Positions 15,461-22,592 of a stretch of 64,000 nucleotides of DNA are shown one piece after another (the stretch's first letter is position 1; every line of letters begins with the position of its first letter). The position numbers and the translations under genes were made by a program. The notes under the pieces are model-generated. The model was given only the letters and a program-made list of their open reading frames with translations, was not told where the DNA came from and made no database searches. Source of the stretch: RGIG5579 sp045543495 (GTDB lineage Bacteria > Bacillota > Clostridia > Oscillospirales > SIG627); contig JAZQMO010000019.1 in assembly GCA_045543495.1 (NCBI GenBank), positions 40,700 to 104,699 on the forward strand, given 5' to 3'.

Positions 15461-16156
15461 TTATTCTTCACGGGGATCAATGTACTTGACAGCGGAATCG
15501 TATCTTCCGTAGGTCTTTACATTGGTCTCGTAAGCTTCCTTGGGATCCTTGCCGTGACGGATCTGCTCCATCATCTTTCCAAGGTGAACGAACTTGTAGC
15601 CGATGATCTCGTTGTCCTCGTCAAGACCCAGGGAGAGAATGTAGCCCTCGGCCATTTCCAGATAACGAACGCCCTTGGCGTTGGTAGCGAAGATGGTACC
15701 AACCTGGCTTCTCAGACCCTTACCAAGGTCATCGAGGGTGGAGCCGACGGGCAGACCGTCCTCGGAGAAAGCGGTCTGGGTGCGGCCGTAAACCAGCTGC
15801 AGGAAGATCTCTCTCATGGCCACGTTGATGGCGTCGCAAACGAGGTCGGTGTTCAGGGCTTCCAGAATGGTCTTGCCCTGGAGGATCTCAGCTGCCATAG
15901 CAGCGGAGTGGGTCATACCGGAGCAGCCGCTGGTCTCAACCAGAGCCTCTTCGATGATACCCTTCTTAACGTTCAGGGTGAGCTTGCACATACCCTGCTG
16001 GGGAGCGCACCAGCCGATACCGTGGGAAAGACCGGAGATATCGGTTACGTCATAAGCCTTGACCCATCTGCCTTCTTCGGGAATGGGAGCGGGGCCGTGC
16101 TTGGGGCCTTTGGCCACAACACACATGTTTTCTACGTCTTCGGTAAACATTGTCAT
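15461..16156 (-). CDS. Iron-sulfur cluster assembly scaffold protein (IscU-like)
   Basis: The 231-aa product has an IscU/NifU-type N-terminal region: ETSGCSGMTHSAAMAAEILQGKT aligns with the scaffold's Cys-containing helix, and further Cys residues lie at GWCAPQQGMC and VCDAINV. It is longer than plain IscU, with an extra C-terminal ~80 residues. It is co-transcribed upstream of the GGGtGRT gene, the usual partner of this scaffold subfamily, which suggests that one assembles or repairs an Fe-S centre in the other. The SD is AAAGGATAAC before ATG 16156. Confidence 0.82.
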   Translation of the reverse strand: MTMFTEDVENMCVVAKGPKHGPAPIPEEGRWVKAYDVTDISGLSHGIGWCAPQQGMCKLTLNVKKGIIEEALVETSGCSGMTHSAAMAAEILQGKTILEALNTDLVCDAINVAMREIFLQLVYGRTQTAFSEDGLPVGSTLDDLGKGLRSQVGTIFATNAKGVRYLEMAEGYILSLGLDEDNEIIGYKFVHLGKMMEQIRHGKDPKEAYETNVKTYGRYDSAVKYIDPREE

Positions 16157-16179
16157 GATCTGTTATCCTTTCTGATTTC

Positions 16180-16752
16180 TTATTCCACCAGAGTTCCCAT
16201 GGTGCCGGGAGCAGCCATGGCAGCATTGGATTCGTCGGTATCGATGTGCATAGCGGCGGCGAACTTCTCGCTGACTCTGACCACGACCTCATCGAAAATC
16301 AGGGCTCTGTCGCCCTCCACACGGATCTTTACGATCTGCTTGTCCTTCACACCGAAGGCAGCAGCATCGGCGGGGGTAAAGTGAATGTGACGCTTTGCCA
16401 CGATGACACCCTCAGCCAGCTCAACGCTCTTGTCGCCAACCTGAATGGTGCAGCCGGCAGAGCCTGCCACATCACCGGATTCACGGATGGGAGCCTTCAC
16501 ACCCAGGCTTCTGGCATCGGTAGCGGAAACCTCTACCTGAGAAGCGGGACGGGCGGGTCCGAGAATGATTACGTTTTTGATGGTGCCTTTGGGGCCTACC
16601 AGATCCACTCTCTCCTCACAAGCGAACTGACCGGGCTGGGACAGATCCTTCTTGTGGGTCAGCTGATATCCTTTGCCGAAGAGCGCTTCGATGTGCTCCT
16701 GAGTAAGGTGAACGTGGCGGGCAGAAGTTTCAACAAGTACCTTCTTTTCCAT
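16180..16752 (-). CDS. pduL: Phosphate propanoyltransferase (PduL-type phosphotransacylase)
   Basis: Transfers an acyl group between CoA and phosphate (acetyl- or propanoyl-CoA to acyl phosphate), allowing ATP formation with a kinase. Both histidine-rich zinc motifs of the PduL barrels are present: SARHVHLTQEHIEALFG near the N-terminus and KRHIHFTPADAAAFGVKD after the midpoint. The ~190-aa length is typical, and there is no extended microcompartment-targeting peptide. ATG 16752 is chosen because GGAG lies nine bases upstream; ATG 16761 is possible. It is the first gene of an operon with the scaffold and GGGtGRT genes. No acetate kinase is in the window. Confidence 0.9.
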   Translation of the reverse strand: MEKKVLVETSARHVHLTQEHIEALFGKGYQLTHKKDLSQPGQFACEERVDLVGPKGTIKNVIILGPARPASQVEVSATDARSLGVKAPIRESGDVAGSAGCTIQVGDKSVELAEGVIVAKRHIHFTPADAAAFGVKDKQIVKIRVEGDRALIFDEVVVRVSEKFAAAMHIDTDESNAAMAAPGTMGTLVE

Positions 16753-16798
16753 TTTCTTCATCTCCAATTCTTTGTTTTTGTATTTGCTTAACCGCCCT

Positions 16799-16828
16799 AT
16801 TATACTATAACTTTCCCTCTTTTGTAAA
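16799..16828 (-). promoter_or_regulatory. Promoter of the pduL operon
   Basis: TTTACA (16828-16823), an 18-base spacer and TATAAT (16804-16799) on the minus strand. Confidence 0.7.
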
Positions 16829-16852
16829 GAGGGAGGACGGATTTTTACGAAA

Positions 16853-17797
16853 TTATCTGCGGGATTTTAAGGATACGGAACGAATTTTGATCAAAACGAA
16901 AAGGGTAATGGCAAGATCAATGACCAGAGTGGAGGAATCCACCAGATCCATAGAGATCCGGTCCCCCATCACCGCAAAGAGCTGAGGCAGGCGGCCCGTC
17001 ACTCCGAAGAAGGCGGTGGCAAGGGCGGAAAAGGAGTAGGAGGCGGGAGCAAACATGGCCTTTTCGCCCAAAAGAAGCTGAGCCTGATACAGGAAAAAGA
17101 TCATAGCGGATATGATGAAGAGAAACTGGCCGATGTAAAGGGTCTTGTTGACAAAGCGGGCCAGATCCCGATATTCCACCACCATTCTTACGGTGCACCA
17201 CAGGGCGGGCAGCAGGGCGAAAAAGGGACGGGAGGCGGATCTCTGCGAGGAATTGCCGATTCCCGTGAAAATAAAGTAAGCGCCCGACAGCGCCGACAGA
17301 ACGGAAAAGGCAAGATAATAGGCGTTCAGCTCAATTTCGGGATTGAATACGAAGGAGAGGGCATAGGCCAAAAAGCCAAAGCCGGGGAGGAAGGTGGCAA
17401 AGGCCGACAGGGTTCCCTCCCAAACGGCGCTCTTGCGGGCAAAGCCCTGCAAAAACAGGTGAGGCAGATCCTCCTCCACCTCGTGAACCTCTTGATTTTG
17501 CATCAACAGGGTGTTGGCACCGATGCCGGGGGCAACGGTGGTGTGATCGTTTTCCGCCCTTTTCTTCTTTTTCTCACGGGTGCGAATGAATTTCTGCACG
17601 GAGAAAAACAGGCACAAAAAGAACACAAAAAAGCCCATACCGTTGTAGATCAGGCAGGCGGTGGGCTCCTTTGCGAAAAAGCCCGTGTTGATTTCCAGCT
17701 CCGTCCAGTAGGTGATCAGCCGCAAAGCAATGGCGGGCACGGCCAAAATCGCCACAAAGTAAAAAATGATGCGGAACAGCTTGCGATCGTATTTCAT
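16853..17797 (-). CDS. Multi-pass membrane protein of unknown function
   Basis: I do not recognise this 314-aa protein. It has about eight hydrophobic segments: two near the N-terminus, then a charged cytoplasmic stretch (RTREKKKKRAENDHTT to VEEDLPHLF, residues ~70-115), then six more. It lies 29 bases after the small membrane protein in the glycosyltransferase/glycosidase operon, which suggests an envelope role. No catalytic motif is visible. Confidence 0.65.
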   Translation of the reverse strand: MKYDRKLFRIIFYFVAILAVPAIALRLITYWTELEINTGFFAKEPTACLIYNGMGFFVFFLCLFFSVQKFIRTREKKKKRAENDHTTVAPGIGANTLLMQNQEVHEVEEDLPHLFLQGFARKSAVWEGTLSAFATFLPGFGFLAYALSFVFNPEIELNAYYLAFSVLSALSGAYFIFTGIGNSSQRSASRPFFALLPALWCTVRMVVEYRDLARFVNKTLYIGQFLFIISAMIFFLYQAQLLLGEKAMFAPASYSFSALATAFFGVTGRLPQLFAVMGDRISMDLVDSSTLVIDLAITLFVLIKIRSVSLKSRR

Positions 17798-17826
17798 TTC
17801 TTGCGTTACGCTCCTTTGAAAAAAGC

Positions 17827-18036
17827 TTATTTATTTTCGTTTCGGATCACGGTGACCACGGATAAAACGGCGCTGAAAAGAGAGAGAAGCGCCACCATGC
17901 TCTTGGTGATGGAATTGTTCAAAAAGGCCATGGATTCATTGAACAGATCAATGGTAAAGAAGGTGAGAAGGGCAAGGCTTAAAATCAGGGTGATGTGCGG
18001 CAGGATCCGCCAAAAAAATCGAAGGGGTGCTTTCAC
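17827..18036 (-). CDS. Small two-helix membrane protein
   Basis: A 69-aa protein starting at GTG 18036; GGAAAGGAG is five bases upstream, and the GTG overlaps the stop codon of the preceding gene (GTGA). It has two hydrophobic helices (around residues 10-27 and 45-62) with little between them. No family is recognised. Coupled translation with the phosphodiester glycosidase suggests it may be a partner or anchor for that protein. Confidence 0.6.
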   Translation of the reverse strand: MKAPLRFFWRILPHITLILSLALLTFFTIDLFNESMAFLNNSITKSMVALLSLFSAVLSVVTVIRNENK

Positions 18037-18968
18037 GGTTGCTCCTTTCCCGAATAAGACCAAGTGTCGGTATACAGATAGACGATGTCGCTGATGTCAC
18101 GCCCGCCCTTTTTGCTGGGGGAGGAATAAATTTCGCCCTCCAGCGTCATCACAGCGGAGTGGCCGCCGTCCAGATTATAGGCTCGCTTGCAGCCGAGAGA
18201 CCGGAATAGCTCTGCCATTTGAACAAGGGTCATTCCCTTGGAATGGCTCTGCCGACCGTCCACCGCCAAAAGAACATAGTGACCGGGCTCAAAATAGCCA
18301 ATGGCAATGCGGGGATTTTCCCCTGCGATTCCCGTTTGAAATTCCCCAACGGCCCTTCCGTTCTGATCCAATAGGGCAGGGCCGAAGTCCCAAGCCTGCC
18401 AGGCACCTCCCGCAATGGCCTTTTCCACGTCAAAGGAGCCGTAGGAATAGGTCTCCATGGTGCCGTCGTAATACAAAACGCAGACCTGATGGGCCTTGGT
18501 CTTGCGGTAGATCTGACCGTTGCGAATGACGATGCCGCGGTCCCGAATCCCGAAATAATCTCCCGATACCCCCAAAAGGGCGTTGTTTTCACGGCTCATT
18601 TCCAAGGTGGAGGCGGCCACGCCCGTGGCAAACTCCTCCGAGGCCATGGCGGTGCGAAGGGAGGTGATACGGCGAATGTAAAAATCCGCCAGGTGATAGG
18701 TGACCCCGTCCTCCTCCACGGTCTTCACCGTGAGGTTGATCTCGGAGTCCATATAAAAGCCGTCTTTCTTGACTACGCTTCCATCCTCGGTGAAGCGGTC
18801 GGGGAATTTTTCTCCCCAATCCTCGATCTCTCCCGAGCCTGTGGCGCCGTACAGATGGCCGATGCTGCGGGGCAGAACGTGATGAAAGAGGGCGAAGGTG
18901 CAAAGGGTGATGCCGAGAAGCAAAAGATCCAGAGAAAAAAACAGAACCAATCGGGATTTTTTGCTCAT
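18033..18968 (-). CDS. Phosphodiester glycosidase family (NAGPA-like), membrane-anchored
   Basis: The 311-aa product has an N-terminal membrane anchor (residues ~7-30) followed by an extracytoplasmic domain. Family motifs are VSGDYFGIRDRGIVIRNG (substrate loop), NPRIAIGYFEPGHYVLLAVD and the terminal YNLDGGHSAVMTLEG, in which the D-GGxSA core carries the active-site residues. Such enzymes remove sugars linked through phosphodiesters, fitting a position directly after a polyprenyl-type glycosyltransferase gene (ATGA overlap). Target glycans on wall polymers are inferred, not shown. Confidence 0.85.
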   Translation of the reverse strand: MSKKSRLVLFFSLDLLLLGITLCTFALFHHVLPRSIGHLYGATGSGEIEDWGEKFPDRFTEDGSVVKKDGFYMDSEINLTVKTVEEDGVTYHLADFYIRRITSLRTAMASEEFATGVAASTLEMSRENNALLGVSGDYFGIRDRGIVIRNGQIYRKTKAHQVCVLYYDGTMETYSYGSFDVEKAIAGGAWQAWDFGPALLDQNGRAVGEFQTGIAGENPRIAIGYFEPGHYVLLAVDGRQSHSKGMTLVQMAELFRSLGCKRAYNLDGGHSAVMTLEGEIYSSPSKKGGRDISDIVYLYTDTWSYSGKEQP

Positions 18969-20065
18969 TTTGTCTCCTTATTTTTGTTCTTCTTTTGAGG
19001 GAATACAAGGTATTTCTGAATCAAAAAGCTGATGGGGAAGCAAATGGTCTGCGCCAGAATCAGAGAGAGCACCTCGTGGAAGCCAAAATGAATGAGAAAC
19101 AGGGTGTTGATCTCGTGATTGCCGAAGAAAATAGCCACCACCAAGAGAGCGTACAGGAAAAGGGTCTTGACGGGGTTTTCCGAGCTGTGAAAGACCACCT
19201 TGCGATTGATCATATAATTGGCCAAGGACGAAAGAGCCCTTGCGCACAAAAGGGAGGCGAAGGCCACCGTTTCAAGCCCCGCAAACAAATGGGGGAAGAC
19301 CAAATTGAACAGGAGAGCATACCCTCCCACATCAATGCCGAAGGCCAACAGGGAGGAAAACAGGAAGGAGGCGATCTGATAGAGCTTACCGGAGGCGTTG
19401 CGGATCAGAATGCTGTAAACCCGCATGGCATCCTTCAAGGGGTTGAAATGGCTGGATTTGTTTTCCTCGATATAGACGGTCTCGATCTCGATCTGCCGCA
19501 GCGGAAGGTGATCCCGTGCCGCATTGCAGAGGATCTGCATTTCATATTCGTACCGATCGGCCGCAACCTCAAGCATACGGGGAATGAGGCTGCCGTGAAA
19601 GGCGCGAAGGCCCGTCTGCGTGTCATACACCATAGTGCCCATAAGAAAATAGAAAGTCCAGCGGGACACGGTATTGCCGAAGCGACTGCGGAAGGGCACG
19701 TTCCCTTGGAAGGAGCGGCCGCCGATCACCAGAGAGTCGGGGTGCGCCTCGGCCTCCTCGAGACAGCGCACAATGTCCTTGGGAAGGTGCTGACCGTCGG
19801 CATCGGCGGTGCAGATGATCTCGTTTTCTCCGCCGTTTTCCCAAAGGTAGCGAAAGGCGGTTTTCATAGCGGCGCCCTTGCCACGGTTTTCGGGGTGACA
19901 AATCAGGGTGCAGCCAAGGGCTTTGACCTGATGAAAAACCTCATCGTAGGCTGCGCCGGAGCCGTCGTTCACCACGAGAAGGGTGGCATCGGTGATCTCT
20001 TTGAGCTGCCCGATGAGACCGAGAAGCTTCTCGTCCGGTTTGTATGCGGGAATGACGATGGTCAT
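18965..20065 (-). CDS. Bifunctional family 2 glycosyltransferase / GtrA-like protein
   Basis: Residues ~1-215 form a GT2 DPMS/DolP-mannosyltransferase-like domain: MTIVIPAYKPDEKL, VVNDGSG, HPENRGKGAAMKTAF, the DXD-type ADADGQH and the QTGLRAF motif. Residues ~235-360 form a four-helix GtrA-like domain with MINRKVVF, typical of flippase-like partners that move lipid-linked sugars. Fusion of the two predicts synthesis and translocation of a polyprenyl-phosphate sugar. The start is ATG 20065 with AAAGGAAG upstream. First gene of a four-gene operon. Confidence 0.88.
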   Translation of the reverse strand: MTIVIPAYKPDEKLLGLIGQLKEITDATLLVVNDGSGAAYDEVFHQVKALGCTLICHPENRGKGAAMKTAFRYLWENGGENEIICTADADGQHLPKDIVRCLEEAEAHPDSLVIGGRSFQGNVPFRSRFGNTVSRWTFYFLMGTMVYDTQTGLRAFHGSLIPRMLEVAADRYEYEMQILCNAARDHLPLRQIEIETVYIEENKSSHFNPLKDAMRVYSILIRNASGKLYQIASFLFSSLLAFGIDVGGYALLFNLVFPHLFAGLETVAFASLLCARALSSLANYMINRKVVFHSSENPVKTLFLYALLVVAIFFGNHEINTLFLIHFGFHEVLSLILAQTICFPISFLIQKYLVFPQKKNKNKETK

Positions 20066-20131
20066 AGTGCTTCCTTTCTGCCGCCTCTCGGGAAAAAGAG
20101 GGGAGAGCGTGTTTGTTTTTACAGATAATCT

Positions 20132-20160
20132 ATTGTACCAAAATGGATCGGATTTTGCAA
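20132..20160 (-). promoter_or_regulatory. Promoter of the glycosyltransferase operon
   Basis: TTGCAA (20160-20155), a 17-base spacer and TACAAT (20137-20132) on the minus strand. Confidence 0.7.
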
Positions 20161-20232
20161 TACCCTCCACCCCTCAAAAGGGGAAAAACTTTTCAAATAC
20201 GAACGTCGTCACCTCCTTTCGCAAAATTACGA

Positions 20233-20281
20233 ACGAAATTTCGTAAAAACCGTTGACAATTACGAAATTTCGTGATATAAT
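20233..20281 (+). promoter_or_regulatory. Promoter with paired ACGAAATTTCGT operators
   Basis: TTGACA (20253-20258), a 17-base spacer and TATAAT (20276-20281). A perfect 12-base palindrome ACGAAATTTCGT occurs at 20233-20244, just upstream of the -35, and again at 20262-20273, inside the spacer. A repressor on the second copy would block RNA polymerase directly. The 29-base centre-to-centre spacing is close to three helical turns. Confidence 0.75.
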
Positions 20282-20321
20282 CCGATCAAGCAATGAGAAA
20301 GTTACGAAAAAAGGAGCAATT

Positions 20322-20543
20322 ATGCAGTTTCAGTATGACAAAGAAAAGGAGGAGGCCATCCTGATCGCCAAGGAAAAGGTTGCGGAAGCGGTGGATGTGC
20401 TGGAGGAAGCGCTGCCGGATACGGCAGAGGAATTGAATTGGATCCGCAGTCAGCTTTTGCAGGAGCTGATGCGTTTGCAAAACAAAATGGCCCTTCGGGC
20501 CGACGGGGAAATCCCCGCAGGAGAGTGCTATTATGACCTTTGA
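20322..20543 (+). CDS. Small acidic helical protein, unknown
   Basis: A 73-aa protein with ATG 20322 following AAAAAAGGAG. It is strongly helical and acidic (KEKEEAILIAKEKVAEAVDV and on) and contains an EALPDTAEELNWIRSQLLQE stretch. No family is recognised. It overlaps the next gene by 11 bases, so the two are translationally coupled. Its promoter is set in a palindromic operator. Confidence 0.65.
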   Translation: MQFQYDKEKEEAILIAKEKVAEAVDVLEEALPDTAEELNWIRSQLLQELMRLQNKMALRADGEIPAGECYYDL

Positions 20544-21081
20544 GGAATATTTGGTTCGGTTTCGGCTTTTGCAGCACGCCTTAGAAAAGGACGGGCGAAC
20601 CCTTGCCCTGATGCAAAAAAATACCTACCGTCAGTTTTACTCCCGCTTTGCCGATTCGGGAGAAGAGAGTCTGTCTCGGCTGGTGATATCGGAAGGGGAG
20701 CTTCGGGAGAGAATGGAGCGAAGAGAGCGCCTGTGCCGGCGATACGCCCTGCGCCTTGCCCGTGCCATTGATCGGATCCGAGTGCCCGAGTGGAAGGAAT
20801 ACGCCACCTTTCACTATCTGTACGGCTTGACCCACGAGGAGATCGCAGAGTCCAGCTTTTACAGCGTGAGAACCGTGTACCGCCACGGCAAAAAGGCCAA
20901 AAAGGCCATGGAGGAGGCCATGCGTGAGGTGGGCCCCAAGATCCGAAGGATCCCGCCCAATCGCTTCCGTGCGGGAGCAAGGCTTCGGAGAAAAAGCTAT
21001 GAGGCGGATCGGGTCTCCCGCAGCATCGCCACCCTGACGGCACGGCAGAAAAGCCGCCCCTATCGCCCCGTTTACGCATAA
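20533..21081 (+). CDS. Phage-type sigma-region-4-like HTH protein (DUF1492/ArpU-like)
   Basis: A 182-aa basic protein. Residues ~85-135 read YATFHYLYGLTHEEIAESSF then SVRTVYRHGKKAKKAMEEAM, the helix-turn-helix of sigma-70 region 4 as found in phage late regulators (ArpU/DUF1492 types). The N-terminal half is helical and charged; the C-terminus is an Arg-rich tail. In prophages such genes control packaging and late transcription. Here it is alone with one small gene, recalling the solitary terminase at 0.9 kb. The family name is tentative, the HTH call firmer. Confidence 0.65.
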   Translation: MTFEEYLVRFRLLQHALEKDGRTLALMQKNTYRQFYSRFADSGEESLSRLVISEGELRERMERRERLCRRYALRLARAIDRIRVPEWKEYATFHYLYGLTHEEIAESSFYSVRTVYRHGKKAKKAMEEAMREVGPKIRRIPPNRFRAGARLRRKSYEADRVSRSIATLTARQKSRPYRPVYA

Positions 21082-21087
21082 AAAAGA

Positions 21088-21117
21088 AAAAAGCAACGGA
21101 TAAACCGTTGCTTTTTT
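21088..21117. terminator. Intrinsic terminator
   Basis: AAAAAAGCAACGG and CCGTTGCTTTTTT form a perfect stem around ATAA; it can act in both directions between the converging genes. Confidence 0.85.
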
Positions 21118-21129
21118 GATCCAACTAAA

Positions 21130-21408
21130 TTAGTTGTTTTCCTTCATTGCTGCGAAGCAATCGCTGCAATAAACAGGGCGATCGCTGGTGGGCTGGAAGG
21201 GAACCTTAGCTTCCTTGCCGCAGTTTGCGCAGGTCGTAGTGAAATACTCTCTTGCCTGTCTGGAAGCGTTCTTCTTTGCGTCTCTGCAGGGCTTGCATCT
21301 CTGGGGTTCGTTCTGGAAACCTTTCTCGGCGTAGAATTCCTGTTCACCTGCGGTGAATACGAATTCGTTGCCACAATCCTTGCATACCAGTGTCTTGTCT
21401 TCGTACAT
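21130..21408 (-). CDS. Zinc-ribbon domain protein (zf-trcl type)
   Basis: A 92-aa protein with four CxxC knuckles (CKDC, CKPC, CANC, CSDC), enough for two zinc sites. The start MYEDKTLVCKDCGNEFVFTAGEQEFYAEKGF matches the common Firmicutes 'probable zinc-ribbon' family, often linked to cold shock or translation but of unproven function. A tRNA-like element lies immediately upstream on the same strand, so the two may share a transcript. Confidence 0.85.
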   Translation of the reverse strand: MYEDKTLVCKDCGNEFVFTAGEQEFYAEKGFQNEPQRCKPCRDAKKNASRQAREYFTTTCANCGKEAKVPFQPTSDRPVYCSDCFAAMKENN

Positions 21409-21435
21409 TTGCCATACCTCTACATTTTTTTATTA

Positions 21436-21512
21436 TTGCCCAGAACGGACTTGCACCGTCACCCTTTTAGATCGTTGCCGATCAAAACGCTCTGCTTTAA
21501 GCTACACGGGCA
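21436..21512 (-). ncRNA. tRNA-like element without a normal anticodon arm
   Basis: On the minus strand about 77 bases fold roughly like a tRNA. Acceptor strands TGCCCGT and CTGGGCA pair over six positions. A D-arm GCTT/GAGC follows, and a T-arm GACGG-TGCAAGT-CCGTT closely matches the tRNA T-loop. The middle arm, however, is 23 bases long (TTTTGATCG / CGATCTAAAA) and ends in a GCAA tetraloop instead of a seven-base anticodon loop; the D-loop lacks GG. It lies between the sigma factor and the zinc-ribbon gene. It may be a decayed tRNA or a functional tRNA mimic. Confidence 0.5.
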
Positions 21513-21518
21513 TATTGA

Positions 21519-22073
21519 CTAATTTTGAGCGGAATAAAGCTTCTTCCGCAAACGGTAGAGCGTGTTTTCCACGCTTTTTTTATCCTTTGCCACAAGCCTT
21601 GCGATCTCCTCACACCTCTTGCCCTGAAGCTTCAAGCCGAAAATACGGCGCTCCATAGGGGAGAGCGTTTCTTCCACCTGCTGCATCAGGCGGGCCAATT
21701 CCTCCTTGCCCATCAGGATCCTGTCGGGACTGAGATGGTCGGGAGCGGAGACCTCCTCCTCCATTTCCTCCAGAGAGGGGAGAGGGGTGGCACTGCCGCA
21801 TTTTCTGACGCCGTCCAAAACGGCGGAGCGCATACAAATGCGGGCAAAGGTGGCAAAAGAAGAAAGGGCGGGGTCAAAGAGCCTTGCGGCCTTATAAAGA
21901 CCGATGAGACCCTCCTGCACAAGATCCTCCCGATCGGCATCAGACACCGTAAAGCGGGAGACCATAGCACCGAGAGCGGGCAGAAAATGCTCCGCCAAAC
22001 GGGAAAAAGCCTCTTCGTCGCCGTGCCCCGCCAACAGGGCCAGCTCACAAAGATCGGTGGTGCTCTCGTTCAT
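21519..22073 (-). CDS. Sigma-70 family RNA polymerase sigma factor (SigH-like)
   Basis: A ~184-aa sigma factor. Region 2 is clear: FLPALGAMVSRFTVSDADRE, DLVQEGLIGLYKAARLFDP and SFATFARICMRSAVLDGVRK. Region 4 is LSPMERRIFGLKLQGKRCEE, IARLVAKDKKSVENTLYRLR. No region 1.1 or 3 is present, and the spacing resembles SigH/Spo0H of endospore formers. I place the start at ATG 22073 behind AAAGAGGT; ATG 22088 is an alternative with a weaker SD. No anti-sigma factor is adjacent. Confidence 0.82.
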   Translation of the reverse strand: MNESTTDLCELALLAGHGDEEAFSRLAEHFLPALGAMVSRFTVSDADREDLVQEGLIGLYKAARLFDPALSSFATFARICMRSAVLDGVRKCGSATPLPSLEEMEEEVSAPDHLSPDRILMGKEELARLMQQVEETLSPMERRIFGLKLQGKRCEEIARLVAKDKKSVENTLYRLRKKLYSAQN

Positions 22074-22225
22074 AGGTACCTCTTTCATAGTTCTACCTAA
22101 AATGCATTATAGCATCTAATAAAAATTATGTCAAGTGTTTTAATAAAAATAAACAAAAATGAAACATTTTTTTGTAGAAATTCTTACGTTTCGTCAAAAA
22201 ATACACAATCTCACACAAAACTCTG

Positions 22226-22254
22226 TTGCACCCGAGGGAGTGCTGTGCTACAAT
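22226..22254 (+). promoter_or_regulatory. Promoter of the Dabb protein gene
   Basis: TTGCAC (22226-22231), a 17-base spacer and TACAAT (22249-22254). Confidence 0.7.
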
Positions 22255-22286
22255 AAGGTACAAAAAAGAGTAAAAGGAGAATTGTT

Positions 22287-22592
22287 ATGATTCGTCACAT
22301 CGTACTGTTTCGCTTCAAGGAAAGCGCCGAAGGAAGAAGCAAGGCGGAAAACGTTCGCTTGACCCGTGAAATGCTTGCCGCCCTGCCTAAAAAAATTGAC
22401 CTGATCCTCCACAGCGAGACCCATATCAACGCCGAGGGCACCAATCCCGAAAATGCGGATCTGATCCTCATTTCCGATTTTGCCGATCAGGCGGCGCTGG
22501 ATGCCTACATCGTTCATCCCGATCACAAGGCCGTGGGCGCCTTTATGGGGCCCCTTCGTGAGGGAAGAAGCTCCATTGACCTTATCGTATAA
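22287..22592 (+). CDS. Dabb family (stress-responsive alpha/beta barrel) protein
   Basis: A 101-aa dimeric ferredoxin-like barrel protein. The start MIRHIVLFRFKESAEG and the late IVHPDHKAVGAFMGPL are the family's two most conserved stretches. Members are cofactor-free or heme/polyketide-acting barrels; in Firmicutes their role is mostly unknown. AAAGGAG precedes the ATG. The gene overlaps the 3' end of the convergent sortase gene by 11 bases, with no terminator between. Confidence 0.88.
   Translation: MIRHIVLFRFKESAEGRSKAENVRLTREMLAALPKKIDLILHSETHINAEGTNPENADLILISDFADQAALDAYIVHPDHKAVGAFMGPLREGRSSIDLIV

Noticed and set aside
21436..21512. Ordinary tRNA gene
   Set aside because: The anticodon arm is 23 bases with a GCAA tetraloop, the D-loop lacks GG and one acceptor pair is mismatched, so no anticodon can be assigned.
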